Source of the DNA: Pseudovibrio sp. Tun.PSC04-5.I4
GTDB taxonomy: Bacteria; Pseudomonadota; Alphaproteobacteria; Rhizobiales; Stappiaceae
DNA length: 64,000 bases
Reading direction: 5' to 3'
Assembly: GCF_900104145.1 (NCBI RefSeq)
Contig: NZ_FNLB01000001.1
Coordinates: 62,001-126,000, forward strand
Under the pieces are notes generated by a model. That model was given only the letters and a program-made list of their open reading frames with translations, was not told the origin of the DNA and searched no databases. Of this stretch, positions 43,501 to 52,226 are shown one piece after another (positions within the stretch are counted from its first letter, which is position 1; every line of letters begins with the position of its first letter). The translations under genes and the position numbers were made by a program.

Positions 43501-43754
43501 AACCCGCGCACGTCGATCACGTCCGGCACCGACAGCATGGCCGTGGCGATAGGATAGGTTACCTGATCCTCAATGACCTGAGGGGCCTGCCCGGCGTAAG
43601 GCGTTTTGATAATGACCTGTACATCAGACAAATCCGGAATTGCATCAACCGGTGTTTCTTTCAGCGCCCAGATGCCGCCAAGAGCCAGCATCACAGCAGC
43701 CATGAGCACGATCACCCGGTTCTTGATGGATGCACGTATGATGGAGCCAATCAT
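40572..43754 (-). CDS. cusA: Heavy-metal efflux RND pump (CusA/CzcA family)
   Basis: 1060-residue inner-membrane RND transporter. It has an N-terminal helix, a large periplasmic loop beginning with ETPVDAIPDLSDVQVIIKTP, the HME motif GAMVDAAIVMIEAMHRRLE in the mid-membrane helices, a second periplasmic loop and a C-terminal membrane bundle (GFIALAGVAVETAIVMLLYL). The pairing with a CusB-type adaptor bearing a heavy-metal domain, a CueR-type promoter and the neighbour copA point to Cu(I)/Ag(I) efflux. The start overlaps the cusB stop by four bases. No CusC/TolC gene is present here. Confidence 0.9.
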   Translation of the reverse strand: MIGSIIRASIKNRVIVLMAAVMLALGGIWALKETPVDAIPDLSDVQVIIKTPYAGQAPQVIEDQVTYPIATAMLSVPDVIDVRGFSFYGDSYVYVVFKDNTDLYWARSRVLEYLAQVGARLPDGVTPELGPDATGVGWIYQYALIDRSGQHDLAQLRSLQDWWLKYELQTVSGVSEVATIGGMVKQYQVVVDPNKLRAYGVTLPALMSTIQNANRETSGSVIEMAEAEYMVRATGYIQSIEDLQQIPIKVNERGAALTLSGVADIRLGPQMRRGVADLNGEGDTVGAVVIMRWGENPLRTLEGVHAKLDELKPNLPEGVEIVTTYDRSGVIERAITNLTTKLSEEFLVVVLVCAVFLLHLRSSLVILISLPLGILTALLVMRMQGVNANIMSLGGIAIAIGAMVDAAIVMIEAMHRRLEKEPNPDKNRWKIVAECCSEVGPALFYSLAIITISFLPVFVLEAQEGRLFKPLAFTKTYAMAAASILSITLVPVLMGYFVRGRIHPEAKNPVNRLCIALYRPALSTVIAWPKTTIIFALVLVASILVPLNRIGSEFMPELKEGDFLYMPSLYTGVSIGKAREVLQQTDRMIMQVPEVKTVHGKLGRAETATDPAPLTMFETTIQLKPQDQWREGMTLEKIRQELDKSVQVPGLTNVWIQPIKNRIDMLATGIKTPVGVKVSGPDLQVIQDIAVKIEGLVKDIEGTLSSYAERPKGARFIEIDINRNAAARYMLNIKDVQDVVQTAIGGMDIAESVEGLERYPINLRYPQDWRSSPDQLEKLPVVTPSGAHIPLGAVSDINIVDGPGMIRSENARPTGFVFIDIEGRDLGGYVSEAQQLVASEVNIPAGYSVTWSGQYEYIERVQERLQLVAPVTLLIITLMLFLAFNRVGEVAIILTSLPVALTGGIWFIYTLGFDLSVAVLVGFIALAGVAVETAIVMLLYLNLSWDKRVAYARKEHKVLTVKDILEAVVEGALLRLRPKVMTVAAIFAGLIPIMLGSATGSEIMKRIAAPMVGGMITATLLTLFVIPAIYVLWKKAQLSALNKVSGEEEICENLEKTKDK

Positions 43755-45259
43755 TTTTCGTCGGCCTCCACCGCATCAGCAGGTGGTGACTGTGAAGCCT
43801 GATCCTTGGCATCTCGCAGATCGACAAGGCTGAAGCGCTTGTCAGATCCTTTTGTGATGGCAAACTCAATAGGCTTTTCATATTGGAACCTATGGTTCTT
43901 CAGGTTTGCACGGACCGCAAACGTCGTTTCCATCGCTGGCCACTGCAATTCCTCAATGGCGTCATGACGAATGGTGACGGAGTTCATCTCAGCATCGAAA
44001 CTGGTCACTGTGCCATTAATCCAGATGGCGCTGTCTTGCGCAGGAGACATGCGAGCCACACCTGCTGAAAGCGAGCTTTCGCTATCAATAAGAAACTGAG
44101 CAGAGGTTACAACTTCCTCCCCCGCTTCCAGGCCCTGTAAGATCTCGGTCCTGCTTCCGCCTCCAAACCGACCCGTCAGGCCCGGCGTCACCACGCGTGG
44201 CTGAAACGCGCCATCTTCAGTTTGCAGGATAACCCGATCAGACGAACCTGTTCGGATCAGTGCGCTGGCGGGGATCGTCACTGCGTATCGCGTTTCCGAT
44301 GGGATAATGGTCGCACGGCCAAACATGTTCGGACGCAATACACCCTCTGAGTTGTCAAACAGCAGACGGACCGGCAGTGTGCGCGTCACCGCATCCAGTT
44401 CTGGGTAAATGTAGTCGATGTGGCCCTCAAGCACTTGCCCGGGCAGATGTTCAAAACTTGCGAGCACATCGCTGTTTTTGCTCAGGCGTGCGATATCCTG
44501 CTCAAACACATCCACCATCAACCAGACAGAAGACATGTCAGACAGAGTAAGGGCTATGGAATTCGGCTGCAGATACATGCCATCTGCTGCTTCCAACGTG
44601 GTCACGACGCCAGATTGAGGGGCGTATACCTTAAAGATCTTAACTGGGGTACTCGCACGGGCCATTTCATCAATCTGCGCGCTATCAATGCCGTAGTTCT
44701 GAAGCTGGATCCTGATGTTCTGCTCGACCTGCATATCATTCCGGCGCACTGCCCGGATCAGATCAGCACTCGCCACCGTCACCGCCGGCGCATAAACAGT
44801 GAAAAGCAGGTCACCTTTTTCAACGGGATCACCAATCGCACGAATATTGAGCTTCTTGATCCACCCTTCCGTTCGTAAATGAACCTGACTGGAGCGATGC
44901 TCGTCATAGCCAACAAACCCAACGCTTTCGATTTTCTCTGAGATAGGTTCAACGCTGGCGGTGGCAGTGCGTACGCCGATGTTGTTAATCACACTTGGAG
45001 ACAGCACGACAGCATTCCCAGATTGCTCTGCTTCCTGCCCTGCATAAACTGGAACAAGCTCCATCCCCATGGGAGATTTGCCGGGTGCGTCACGCCGGAA
45101 ACTCGGGTCCATCGGCGCAACCCAGTATAAGATTTCGCTTTCAGCACTGCCTGATCCACCAGAAGTCCAGTCCATCGAACTTCCAACAAAGATCCCTAGC
45201 CCAGCCGAAACACTGGCAACCACTGCAAGTCCAGCCACAACCGCATATCCACGACGCAT
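43751..45259 (-). CDS. cusB: Copper/silver efflux periplasmic adaptor (CusB family)
   Basis: 502 residues. A membrane anchor or signal (about 5-27) is followed by the heavy-metal-binding segment YWVAPMDPSFRRDAPGKSPM with GMELVPVY, typical of CusB-type adaptors, then lipoyl/barrel-sandwich and beta-barrel domains (RTEGWIKKLNIRAIGDPVEK) and a C-terminal CusF-like domain (about 400-480: AMNSVTIRHDAIEELQWPAM, then EKPIEFAITKG). The CusF-like extension means metal may be delivered by the same polypeptide. The gene starts about 150 bp after a CueR-type promoter. Confidence 0.9.
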   Translation of the reverse strand: MRRGYAVVAGLAVVASVSAGLGIFVGSSMDWTSGGSGSAESEILYWVAPMDPSFRRDAPGKSPMGMELVPVYAGQEAEQSGNAVVLSPSVINNIGVRTATASVEPISEKIESVGFVGYDEHRSSQVHLRTEGWIKKLNIRAIGDPVEKGDLLFTVYAPAVTVASADLIRAVRRNDMQVEQNIRIQLQNYGIDSAQIDEMARASTPVKIFKVYAPQSGVVTTLEAADGMYLQPNSIALTLSDMSSVWLMVDVFEQDIARLSKNSDVLASFEHLPGQVLEGHIDYIYPELDAVTRTLPVRLLFDNSEGVLRPNMFGRATIIPSETRYAVTIPASALIRTGSSDRVILQTEDGAFQPRVVTPGLTGRFGGGSRTEILQGLEAGEEVVTSAQFLIDSESSLSAGVARMSPAQDSAIWINGTVTSFDAEMNSVTIRHDAIEELQWPAMETTFAVRANLKNHRFQYEKPIEFAITKGSDKRFSLVDLRDAKDQASQSPPADAVEADEK

Positions 45260-45594
45260 CGATCCTGTCCTGATTTACCAAATACCATTCAGACTTGAGG
45301 TTACTTTGCTACCGTTGAGATACTCACCCTCCCAACCGCATCCCTCAAAGCCCTTACAACAGCGCCATTTTTTCTTGATTCTTCTGGCACTGCAAAACTT
45401 AGTGTCAACACTCTAATCCTTCCAGGGACTGGAAGGTCAAGGCCATTCCATCTAACCTACTGGATCTCGCGCGATGAGTTTCTTGCACTCACAAAGAATA
45501 GAGCTCTTTTGTGCGCGAACTACTCTGCGCCATCTTGAATAGCCCAAGGAGATCCAGACAAAGCTGTTTTCCCGGCAGTTATAGTGAATGGTTG
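45260..45594. other. Intergenic region with the cus promoter; no gene
   Basis: It holds the CueR-type promoter at 45410-45440 and a 150-bp leader to cusB. No other ORF with support was found. Confidence 0.5.
45410..45440 (-). promoter_or_regulatory. CueR-type promoter of cusBA
   Basis: The minus strand shows TTGACC, a 19-bp spacer with the dyad CCTTCCAG-tcc-CTGGAAGG, then TAGAGT. This is the same architecture as the copA promoter, so one regulator should have controlled both units before cueR was disrupted. Confidence 0.9.
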
Positions 45595-45774
45595 CTATTG
45601 AGCTAACGTCGTGAATCTTGTGTCCAAGACTTTCAGGTGATCCTCTGGGGCATCGCCCTCCGAGATAGAGAGCGCAACGCGGTCAAAAAGCGCAGAAAGT
45701 TGTACGGCTAGTGCTTCAATCGGAAGGGTTTTGATCTGCTTGGTTTTCATTGCTTCGGCGAGGCCCAAGCGCAA
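45595..45774 (-). pseudogene. TetR-family regulator, C-terminal stub cut by IS5
   Basis: The minus-strand frame runs from the IS5 end at 45775 to TAG 45595, 59 codons: NALRLGLAEAMKTKQIKTLP, then AVQLSALFDRVALSISEGD. This resembles the C-terminal ligand-domain helices of TetR regulators. The helix-turn-helix part is not seen on the other side of the element. The family call is moderate because only the variable domain remains. Confidence 0.45.
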
Positions 45775-46853
45775 GGCGTTGCTGCATTAACCGGCCTTTG
45801 ACGTGTATGTAGGCTAAACACTTTTCAGCTAAGCTGCTTTTTCATGCCATTCAAACACAATGCCGATCGTCGCCACCAATTGGTCGGAGTATACTGAAAG
45901 CCTGCGTCGGCGTGGAGACATCACAGTCTGGGTTGAAGACAGCGTTGTCGGTGCCTGGCTCGCACCAGTGAGCAACCGCAGCGGGAGACCCGCCAAGTAT
46001 TTAGATCTTGCCATTGAAACCTGTTTGAGTGCCAAATCCGTGTTTGGTTTAGCTTTGCGGCAGACACAAGGATTTGTTCAGTCAATGTTCGCTTTGATGG
46101 GGCTTGATTTGGCTGTTCCTGACTATAGCACCCTGTCACGTAGAGCTGGTGGGTTGTACCCTTCCAAAGTCAAATCTGAAAAGGATACTGGCCCGACAAC
46201 TCTTGTGATCGATAGCACGGGTATAAAGATGTTTGGGGCTGGTGAGTGGCAGGAAAACAAACACGGAACCAAGAAGAAACGCAGAAAACAGCGCAAACTT
46301 CACCTTGGTTTGGACCTGGATACCGGCAAAATTATCTGTTCTGTTCTGAACTGACAGAAGATACCGATGGAGATCCGACTGTGGTGCCGCATTTTCTGGA
46401 CCAGATAGAGGGATCGGTTGGCACGGCTCTCGGTGATGGAGCTTATGATGGCACTCCGACACGCCAGGAAATAGCTGACCGTTTTGACGGCGTTGAGGTC
46501 ATCATACCGCCGCCCAAAACAGCAGTCCCCAGCCCAAAGGCTGCGACCGCTCCTACGGCCCGTGACCGAGAAATTCTTCTCATTGAGAAACATGGCAGAA
46601 TAGGGTGGCAGAAGCAGACGGAGTATGGGCGGCGTTCAAGAGGCGAGACCTTGATGGGGCGCTATAAACAAATCATCGGGACAAGTTTGAAGTCCCGTAA
46701 GTTTGCGAACCAGAAGACGGAGGCCAAAATCAATGTCTCTGTCCTCAATCGGATGACAGACCTTGAACGGCCGACGTTCGAGCGCGTCATTGCGACCTGA
46801 GTTAAGCGGGTAAGGCCGAGCTGTAAGCTGAACTTTCTTTCTGCAACAAGGCC
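45775..46853 (+). mobile_element. IS5-family insertion sequence (about 1.08 kb)
   Basis: The left end GGCGTTGCTGCATTAA (45775) and right end, read inward as GGCCTTGTTGCAGAAA (46853), form imperfect terminal repeats. It contains one transposase gene broken by a frameshift. It is the most complete of the IS5 copies here; partial relatives lie at 11556-11902, 30612-30954 and 52046-52215. It truncated the TetR gene on its left. Confidence 0.75.
45860..46800 (+). pseudogene. IS5-family transposase, frameshifted near 46330-46354
   Basis: The first frame (45860-46354) reads NWSEYTESLRRRGDITVWVE, then DYSTLSRRAGG and the first catalytic Asp in TLVIDSTGIKMFG, and stops after SVLN. The second frame (46246-46800) continues with SELTEDTDGDPTVVPHFLDQ, the second Asp in GDGAYDG, and the catalytic Glu segment YGRRSRGETLMGRYKQIIG. 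One indel near 46330-46354 would restore the gene. Some IS5 groups use programmed frameshifting, so function is not fully excluded. Confidence 0.75.
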
Positions 46854-46892
46854 TGGGGGGATTACCCTGGGACCGATTTTTCGTCTTGAGCA

Positions 46893-46927
46893 AAGGCTCT
46901 CACGTTGCCGCAAGAGCCTTCTTTTTG
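46893..46927 (+). terminator. Rho-independent terminator between IS5 and nuclease gene
   Basis: AAGGCTCT and AGAGCCTT form a perfect 8-bp stem followed by CTTTTTG on the plus strand. It would stop transcription leaving the IS5 element. The same stem lies just past the nuclease stop (46928) and may act weakly for the minus strand too. Confidence 0.7.
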
Positions 46928-49900
46928 TTACACGAGCATTTCGTTGTTTGCTCCGAGGTCCAGACCAATGATCAACGGATCATGATCTGACGCAGCATAC
47001 TGATCGTCTGTGTAGTAACCAGCGTCTGTAAAGCCGCTGTTGTAGCTGAGCAGATCTGGCTCATCCGCGTTGATGTGCCATTCCGCAAGGCCGGTTACCT
47101 GACCCGCAAGACCGTCTGTTGCAAGAGCGTGATCCAGAGACCCACGCTGACCATCAAACACGAAGCTGTAAGCTTCATCACCAAGGTACTGAGAGAGAAG
47201 ATCTGTCAGACCACCACCATTTTTGAATTCCTGAACAGAGTCACCTTTTGCATAGGTGTTCAGGTCACCAATGATGAGGAAGTCTGGGTCAAGATCTGCG
47301 CCGGCGTAGTCTGTTTTGAGCCATGTGTGCAGTTCTTGTGCCGCATCTTCACGTGCCTGAGCCCAGAAGCCCTGTCCATCACCCTGATCGTAGTTAGGGT
47401 CAGCTTTCAGTGCGTCCAGATCTGCCTGTACCTGAGCAACATCTGCTGCCGGAATGGTACCTGCGTCCAGCTTCGCCTGAATGTCTTCCACCAGATCACT
47501 CAAGCCGCTTGGGCCTTTGGATTTAAAGTGGTTGACTGCAAGAGTGAACTTCTCGCCATTTACATCTTCAAACGTAGTTGCCACTGTTGGGCGGTTACGC
47601 TGGAAGTCACCTACATAATCACGATTCGCATACTCGTGCAGACGGTCTGCAATCGTGTAGGTCTCATCAGAGCTACTTTCCTGATAGGTGTAGGTTTCTG
47701 TCTCAACAACAGTCAACTTGCCAGGGCGGTAGATCATGCCAGTGGTGATAGAGTCAGATCCAATCGGAGCCCCATCGGTTGGGTTTACGAAGGTGTAGAG
47801 TTCATCCGTGCGGCCTTGCTCTGTCAGTTCTTCGTTAAGAGCATCCACTAGGGCCTGAATGGCTGAAGCATCATCAAAGCCGTTGTTTTCCAGCTCTTGA
47901 AGACCGAACACATCCGCATCGATTTCCAGCATTGCATTGACGATCTTGTCCGTCTGGCGCGCAAGATCTGCTTCTGTGCTGGCACCACGTTCACCCAGAG
48001 TGGTGAAGTAGTTGAGCACGTTGAAGCTGGAGACTTTCAGCTCACCACCAACATCTGCTGGCTGTTCCGGACGAGCCCCAGAGTTGGTGCTTTCGTCAAT
48101 GGAAATCTGACCATCAACAATCAAAGTATGCCCATCAAAGCCTTCTGCCAGGATACCTTCAATTGGAGCATCAATTTCTGCACCAAGACGCAAAGTTGCA
48201 CCAGCTGAGAAGTCGTCACCGCTGTCCAGATAACCATTACCGTTATCGCCATTTTCAGCGGAAACAGGAACGTATTTGAACTCGTCAGGGTTTTGAGTGG
48301 TCGAACCATCATCGATAAGGATGCGGTTGTTCTGGTTCATTTCCTGATGTTCGATGATCTGGTCCAGCTCGTCCTGCGGATCATACAGGTGCGCTGCCTG
48401 ATACTGGGTGCCAGCGGAAACTGTAATCTGACCGTAGCGGTCAAAGTTGAAGTTTTCGATGACAGTCAGAGCCTCTTCAGTACCGGAAGCAACGCTGACG
48501 CGCATTCCTTCGAGGCTTTCCAGGTTTTGCTGACTTGTTGGTGAGAGTTCCACCTGAGCGTGTTCAGGCAGTTCGTTGCCAGATGACAGAACAGTCAGAT
48601 CACCGATGTTGGTCAACTGGGTCTGGCTTGCAAATTCAGCGACTGTTCCACCAAACTCAACAGCATCACCGGCTGTCACAGTTGGCGCAAAACCGGTGTA
48701 GACGAAGATGCCTTCAGAAGTTGCTGCATTGCCATCAGAGTCAGAGACTTGTTCCTGCAGATAGAAGCCGTTGTCTGCAACACGTGTTACCAGCGCGCTG
48801 ACATAAACAAACTCACCAACCATACTGGATGCATCACCTTCACCTTGAATGGTAGAGATAAGTGTTGCTTCCGTATCATCGTTTTGAACCGTGCTGGTGG
48901 CGTTGCCAGTTGTGATCCGACCACCAGTTGGGTTGCTCAGCGTAACAGTCAACGCTTCGCTTGGCTCGGTGGTTACATCACCAGTGATGTCGACTGTGAT
49001 GGTCTTTGTGGACTGACCGGCGTCAAACTGAACGCTGCCAGATGGCAAAGTACCGCCAAAGTCTGCTGCATCAACATCGCCGCCAACAGCAAAGTCAACA
49101 GATCCTGCCTCGGAAAGATCACCATCACGGGTAACGGTGAATTCAAAGGTTGCAGTTCCGCTATCGCCTTCTGCCTGCGCATCGGTTTCCGCTACAATGG
49201 CATAGGTTGTTGTGGTTCCACCACCACCGGTGGTGTCACCTTCCAGTTGCAAATTTTGAAGAACGAACGCTTCGTTGCTGCCGTTTGCGGACCCTTCAAC
49301 AACGATGGTCAGCTCAGAACCGGTGCCTTCCAGATCTGCAATAAGGCTTTGCAGTTCGTTGTTGAGCACAAGGCCGGAGTTGGTTTCAACCATCGGATCA
49401 TCCAGATCGACAGTCTTGCCGCTGGCAAGGGTGTAAGTCTGGGACCCGTCATTGTCAGAGGTGAAGGCGAACAGTGTTTGTTCTTCACCACCGTCAATGG
49501 AGTAACGGATAGAGACTGTATCGTCAGACTCAAAGTCACCCATTGCCCCCGCATCCAATGACAGGCTGATGTTGCTGTAATCGGAAATATCAAAACGCCA
49601 GGTCGCAATAAGTGGATCTGTGTTGTCGTTGTTGACTGTATCCGTCAAACCGAAGAACTCATCGGTGTTGGCGGAGCTGTCAATCACGCCAATGGCGTCA
49701 TTCGGGAAGCTGTTGGTGTCGTCCAGCAGAGAAAATGGTGCTGTGCCAACTGCGTACTTACCAAAGCCGTCAGCCGGGCTGCTGAAATCTGGAGCAGAGT
49801 TAGTAAACTCAAGCAGGCGCTCATTCTGAGATCCGACCATATCAAACGCGAAGGTTTCGCGCACAACAGCAGGAGTACCCAGAATCTTGAGGTTCTGCAT

Positions 49901-51580
49901 TGCGAATGCTTCAGAGCTTCCGTCTGACTTACCTTCAAGTGTGATGGTGAGTTCAGAACCAGAGCCTTCCAGATCAGAAATCAGGGTTTGCAATGCATTG
50001 GAAAGCACCACACCAGATTCTGTGTCTGTCAGCGGGTCATCAAGTTCAACTGTTTTGCCGCTCGCAAGGGTGTATGTCTGAGTGTCGTCATCATCGCTGG
50101 TGAAGGAGTACAGAACCTGCTCTTCGCCACCATCAATGGAGTAACGGATCGCAAATGTGTCGGTGCTCTCAAAATCACCCATAGCCCCAAGATCAAGGGA
50201 AAGACCCAAATCTTTGTAGCCAGTAATATTGAATGTCCAGGATGCAGACAGCAGACCAGTGTTATCCGCATTGATGCTGTCAGTCACACCGAAGAATTCA
50301 CCTGTATTGGTGGTTTCGTCGATGATGCCCAGAGCGTCATTCTCAAAACTACCCGCGGTTGAATCAACCAGAGAAAACGGAGCATTACTCGCGGATGTTT
50401 TACCGAAAGCATCAGCCGGGCTGGCAAAATCTGGAGCTGTGTTGGTGAAGCTGACGAGACCCTGATTCTGAGAATCGACCATATCAAAAGCGATAACGTC
50501 GCGCTGATCTTCATTCACGTCAGAAACGTTTACAGAAACACTCTGTGTGTCAGTGCCACCATCCCCATCGGTTACAGTAACCTCCACCTGATAAACGTTA
50601 TCACCGTCAGCATCAGCGGGGGTTTCAAAGTCAGGAGCTGTGTTGAAGCTCAGTTGGCCAGTTTCGCTGTCGATCTCAAAGAGGTCGGCATCAGTTCCGG
50701 AAACTGAGTAAGACAGGTCTGCATTATCAACGTCAGTTGCTTCTGCATCTGCAACTTCCGTGGTGTTTTCAGCTACAGTCACTTCAGATGCCAGAGACAG
50801 CACAGGTGCCTGATTAGACCCGGTGACAGTTACTGTCACAGTCACATCCTGCGTGCTGCCGTTGCCGTCTGTTACAGTGTAGGTGAAGGTGTCTTCAGCT
50901 GTTTCGCCTTCGCGAAGGCTATCGAACACAGCACCTGGATTGTAAGAGATACTGCCGTTCTCGATGGAGACGGTTGCGCCGGAGGCGCTGGTCGCAGAAA
51001 CGCCAGTGATCACAAGTGTATCACCGTCGTAATCCTTGTCATTTTCCAGCAATGTTACTGCATCAATGACCAAGCCATCGTCACTGGATGCCACAGCATC
51101 TTCGCCAGCTAGCACTTCATTGTTGCGACCATCCAGATAGTAGGTGTAGTCGTCAGCAGCAAAGTGCACCGCTTCTACGTTAGACAGCGTGTCCTTCTCA
51201 GAGCCATCATTTGCGATGACTTTCGTGTACGTATTCCAGAAGCCACTGCGTGTTTTGAAGGTGTAATCTTCAATAGAGCCGCTGTAGAGCGCTGTATCGA
51301 AACCACGACCACCGTTGATGGAGTCACTCCCGGTACCACCGGCTATGACATCGTCACCAGCGCCTGCGTTAATGCGATCATTGCCAGCTCCGGCATCAAT
51401 CACATCATTACCTGCACTTGCGCGGATGTAATCACTCGCTCCTCCGGTCGTGATTACATCGTTGCCGTAACTACTCCAAACCCAATCACGGCCTTCAGTG
51501 CCGGAGATTATGTCATCCCACCACGTGCCGAAGATTACATTGACCGAATAGAAGTTAAATCGAGGAAAGAAATTGAACAT
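46928..51580 (-). CDS. ExeM/NucH-type extracellular nuclease with N-terminal RTX repeats
   Basis: 1550 residues, no Sec signal. Order: RTX nonapeptides (about 25-105: GNDVIDAGAGND, GAGDDVIAGGTGSD), a cadherin/VCBS-like pair (about 170-355), two tandem near-identical modules of about 214 residues (about 357-570 and 571-782), a Calx-beta domain (about 790-890), an OB-like nuclease-associated domain (about 890-1100) and a C-terminal endonuclease/exonuclease/phosphatase domain from about 1177 (VSSFNVLNYF, FGLQELENNG, LIIGDLNTYAKGD, ASDHDPLIIGLDL). It should degrade extracellular DNA. The type I transporter genes next to it are the likely exporter. Confidence 0.85.
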   Translation of the reverse strand: MFNFFPRFNFYSVNVIFGTWWDDIISGTEGRDWVWSSYGNDVITTGGASDYIRASAGNDVIDAGAGNDRINAGAGDDVIAGGTGSDSINGGRGFDTALYSGSIEDYTFKTRSGFWNTYTKVIANDGSEKDTLSNVEAVHFAADDYTYYLDGRNNEVLAGEDAVASSDDGLVIDAVTLLENDKDYDGDTLVITGVSATSASGATVSIENGSISYNPGAVFDSLREGETAEDTFTYTVTDGNGSTQDVTVTVTVTGSNQAPVLSLASEVTVAENTTEVADAEATDVDNADLSYSVSGTDADLFEIDSETGQLSFNTAPDFETPADADGDNVYQVEVTVTDGDGGTDTQSVSVNVSDVNEDQRDVIAFDMVDSQNQGLVSFTNTAPDFASPADAFGKTSASNAPFSLVDSTAGSFENDALGIIDETTNTGEFFGVTDSINADNTGLLSASWTFNITGYKDLGLSLDLGAMGDFESTDTFAIRYSIDGGEEQVLYSFTSDDDDTQTYTLASGKTVELDDPLTDTESGVVLSNALQTLISDLEGSGSELTITLEGKSDGSSEAFAMQNLKILGTPAVVRETFAFDMVGSQNERLLEFTNSAPDFSSPADGFGKYAVGTAPFSLLDDTNSFPNDAIGVIDSSANTDEFFGLTDTVNNDNTDPLIATWRFDISDYSNISLSLDAGAMGDFESDDTVSIRYSIDGGEEQTLFAFTSDNDGSQTYTLASGKTVDLDDPMVETNSGLVLNNELQSLIADLEGTGSELTIVVEGSANGSNEAFVLQNLQLEGDTTGGGGTTTTYAIVAETDAQAEGDSGTATFEFTVTRDGDLSEAGSVDFAVGGDVDAADFGGTLPSGSVQFDAGQSTKTITVDITGDVTTEPSEALTVTLSNPTGGRITTGNATSTVQNDDTEATLISTIQGEGDASSMVGEFVYVSALVTRVADNGFYLQEQVSDSDGNAATSEGIFVYTGFAPTVTAGDAVEFGGTVAEFASQTQLTNIGDLTVLSSGNELPEHAQVELSPTSQQNLESLEGMRVSVASGTEEALTVIENFNFDRYGQITVSAGTQYQAAHLYDPQDELDQIIEHQEMNQNNRILIDDGSTTQNPDEFKYVPVSAENGDNGNGYLDSGDDFSAGATLRLGAEIDAPIEGILAEGFDGHTLIVDGQISIDESTNSGARPEQPADVGGELKVSSFNVLNYFTTLGERGASTEADLARQTDKIVNAMLEIDADVFGLQELENNGFDDASAIQALVDALNEELTEQGRTDELYTFVNPTDGAPIGSDSITTGMIYRPGKLTVVETETYTYQESSSDETYTIADRLHEYANRDYVGDFQRNRPTVATTFEDVNGEKFTLAVNHFKSKGPSGLSDLVEDIQAKLDAGTIPAADVAQVQADLDALKADPNYDQGDGQGFWAQAREDAAQELHTWLKTDYAGADLDPDFLIIGDLNTYAKGDSVQEFKNGGGLTDLLSQYLGDEAYSFVFDGQRGSLDHALATDGLAGQVTGLAEWHINADEPDLLSYNSGFTDAGYYTDDQYAASDHDPLIIGLDLGANNEMLV

Positions 51581-52008
51581 GTATCAACCCCGTTACAGTT
51601 CATATTATGCAAGATCCCCAGTTCCCCTCCCAATTCATGCGAGGAGCCGATGCGAACCCACTATTGCTATCTGCCCGAATGTATTTCTGCAGAATGCATT
51701 ATTAGTTTTCTTGATGCTGCACCTTACGTAAAGGAGTCCATGATCACTTTTTTACGTTTTGCATATTTAATTGAAAAATATTTTAGGATATGAAATATTT
51801 TTCTACTCAGCGTTGCATCATCGGGGTTTATTGTTCAAGACTGTGCGTAACTAGGGGTATTTTTGTACCAAAAAAACGGGTGCACCACGCATGATTCATC
51901 GATGAACCTGCGAATCCATAGGTCTAATTAAAATATAATTATCAAGATTGCATTTTTCTGAGGCAGGTACTTTCTCAACGAAAGGTAGATTGAGCTACCT
52001 CCTGGTCA
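51581..52008. other. Intergenic region upstream of the nuclease; no gene
   Basis: Bases 51581-52008 are AT-rich towards the right and contain no ORF with support. They presumably carry the nuclease promoter on the minus strand, although no clear -35/-10 pair stands out. Confidence 0.5.
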
Positions 52009-52045
52009 GGTGATCTCACGTTAACATTGGCACCAGTCTGCGTGT
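52009..52045. mobile_element. Solo terminal repeat of an IS6-type element
   Basis: GGTGATCTCACGTTAAC followed by ATTGGCACCAGTCTGCG matches both ends of the element at 62243-62863 (CACGTTAAC, TTGGCACCAGTCT). The body is gone, and an IS5 end begins directly at 52046, so the IS5 insertion or a deletion removed the rest. Confidence 0.6.
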
Positions 52046-52215
52046 GGCGTTGTTGCATTACTCTCAATGTCGACCGTCGCCACAAGTTCGACAAAGCCCA
52101 ATACAAGGTGACGAACTGGTCTGAGTATAATGATAGCCTGCACCGGTGCGGTAACATCACAGTCTGGGTTGATGGGAGTGTTGCCGATGCGTGGTTCGGG
52201 TCGGCGAGCAAACGC
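52046..52215 (+). mobile_element. IS5-family element, 5' fragment
   Basis: It begins with GGCGTTGTTGCATTACTC and continues through the transposase start region (NWSEYNDSLHRCGNITVWVD-type text) to about 52215, where it runs into the end of the prsE gene. It is truncated after roughly 170 bp. A homologue of the 45775 element. Confidence 0.65.
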
Positions 52216-52226
52216 CGACCCAGTGT

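Noticed and set aside
47075..47851. 258-codon frame on the plus strand, antisense to the nuclease
   Set aside because: It mirrors the nuclease coding sequence and shows Cys/Val-rich, domain-free text with no SD. It is a shadow frame.
48749..49561. 270-codon antisense frame within the nuclease gene
   Set aside because: It arises from the codon bias of the acidic repeat modules on the other strand; no family or start signal.
51164..51793. 209-codon frame antisense to the N-terminal RTX block
   Set aside because: Runs of ITTAG-like text are the complement of RTX nonapeptides. Only the last third is outside the nuclease gene, and it has no support.
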